DNA of 5,227 nucleotides from CBDUVZ01 sp965370805 (GTDB lineage: Bacteria; Hydrothermota; Tepidihabitantia; Tepidihabitantales; Tepidihabitantaceae): assembly GCA_965370805.1 (NCBI GenBank), contig CBDUVZ010000141.1:1-5227 (forward strand), in the 5' to 3' direction. This document shows, piece after piece, positions 5,023 to 5,227 of the stretch. The position numbers and the translations under genes were made by a program. The notes below the pieces were generated by a model. That model was given only the letters and a program-made list of their open reading frames with translations. It was not told the DNA's origin and did not search any database. Positions within the stretch are counted from its first letter, which is position 1. Each line of letters starts with the position of its first letter.

Positions 5023-5227
5023 AGCAGAACTCGAGGACCGATGACAGTCGGCGCCTGGACCCAGAAGATCCGGCATTCACGTTGCCCGGACCCGTGCTTG
5101 TGCTGGCCGGACCCGGCACGGGCAAGACCTACAGGGAGATAAGGGGACATAATAAACAACTATTGTCCCGGTCGGGGACACGATCCCAATGCCGAGGACG
5201 GGATTGGGTCATGTCCCCAGTCGCACC
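5019..5227 (+). CDS. UvrD/Rep-type helicase N-terminus, partial at the window edge and possibly interrupted
   Basis: The first 39 residues resemble the start of superfamily 1 DNA helicases: LDPEDPAF (13-20), then the ATP-binding strand and Walker A loop PVLVLAGPGTGKTYR (25-39), where K36 and T37 would bind the phosphates of ATP. In this family the Q-motif region and Walker A are expected close to the N-terminus, as here. After residue about 40 the translation no longer looks like a helicase: the expected hydrophobic helix and strand following Walker A are missing. Instead the frame runs through two tandem hairpins (5144-5218). The frame stays open to the edge, giving 69 codons with no stop seen. 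The gene is therefore either broken by a small inserted element or reads through it. It begins 121 bases after the restriction-modification gene on the same strand, probably on one transcript, and a helicase beside such an enzyme is a common defence-island pairing. Confidence 0.6.
   Translation, partial: MKQNSRTDDSRRLDPEDPAFTLPGPVLVLAGPGTGKTYREIRGHNKQLLSRSGTRSQCRGRDWVMSPVA
5144..5218. repeat. Tandem hairpin element made of alternating GGGACA/TGTCCC, likely a small inserted repeat
   Basis: Four copies alternate in orientation: GGGACA at 5144-5149, TGTCCC at 5164-5169, GGGACA at 5175-5180 and TGTCCC at 5212-5217. The first pair makes a 6-bp stem with a 14-base loop. The second makes a long hairpin (5174-5190 with 5203-5218), with 15 pairs, one mismatch, one bulged T and a 12-base loop. 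Alternatively, the outer GGGGACAT (5143-5150) pairs with ATGTCCCC (5211-5218). This architecture resembles REP/BIME-type elements or transposon ends. No transposase is seen, the element may continue past the edge, and I cannot assign a family. Confidence 0.55.

Noticed and set aside
1..5227. tRNA, rRNA or CRISPR array
   Set aside because: No cloverleaf with a conserved T-arm, no rRNA-like stretch and no regularly spaced repeats were seen.

Overview
This window is GC-rich bacterial DNA. The genes have strong Shine-Dalgarno sites (extended AAAGGAGGTGA, GGAGG, AGGAGG), and one promoter looks like the housekeeping sigma type. Nothing here fixes the phylum. The mix of an unplaced small gene, an isolated sigma factor and a restriction-modification enzyme next to a helicase fits an accessory or defence region of an environmental bacterium.

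Layout: (i) Bases 1-126 hold no gene, only a strong GC hairpin beyond the end of the first gene. (ii) A minus-strand gene at 127-501 encodes a protein of about 124 residues that I do not recognise. (iii) A minus-strand gene at 629-1264 encodes a small sigma-70-family factor of ECF type, rich in cysteine, with no anti-sigma gene beside it. (iv) The 303-base divergent gap at 1265-1567 is dense with signals: a 155-160 base sigma-gene leader with three perfect-stem hairpins, a promoter-like element shared with the small gene, and a sigma-70-type promoter overlapped by an 8-10-8 dyad in front of the rightward gene. (v) A plus-strand gene at 1568-4897 encodes a single-chain restriction-modification enzyme of 1109 residues: an N-terminal PD-(D/E)XK nuclease, a gamma-type N6-adenine methyltransferase and a C-terminal target-recognition region. 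(vi) From 5019 to the window edge lies the start of a UvrD/Rep-type helicase. Its Walker A motif is followed almost at once by two tandem hairpins built from GGGACA/TGTCCC, so this gene may be broken.

How the parts may work together: the sigma factor and the small protein carry the same upstream element (34 of 39 bases identical, same orientation and each upstream of its gene), so they are probably co-regulated. The restriction-modification gene diverges from them, has its own near-leaderless promoter, and probably shares a transcript with the helicase. Whether the sigma factor drives any of these promoters is inference. The best leads are the shared element, the folded sigma leader, the dyad over the restriction-modification promoter, an abrupt change of arginine codon use in the recognition half of the enzyme, and the hairpin element inside the helicase gene.
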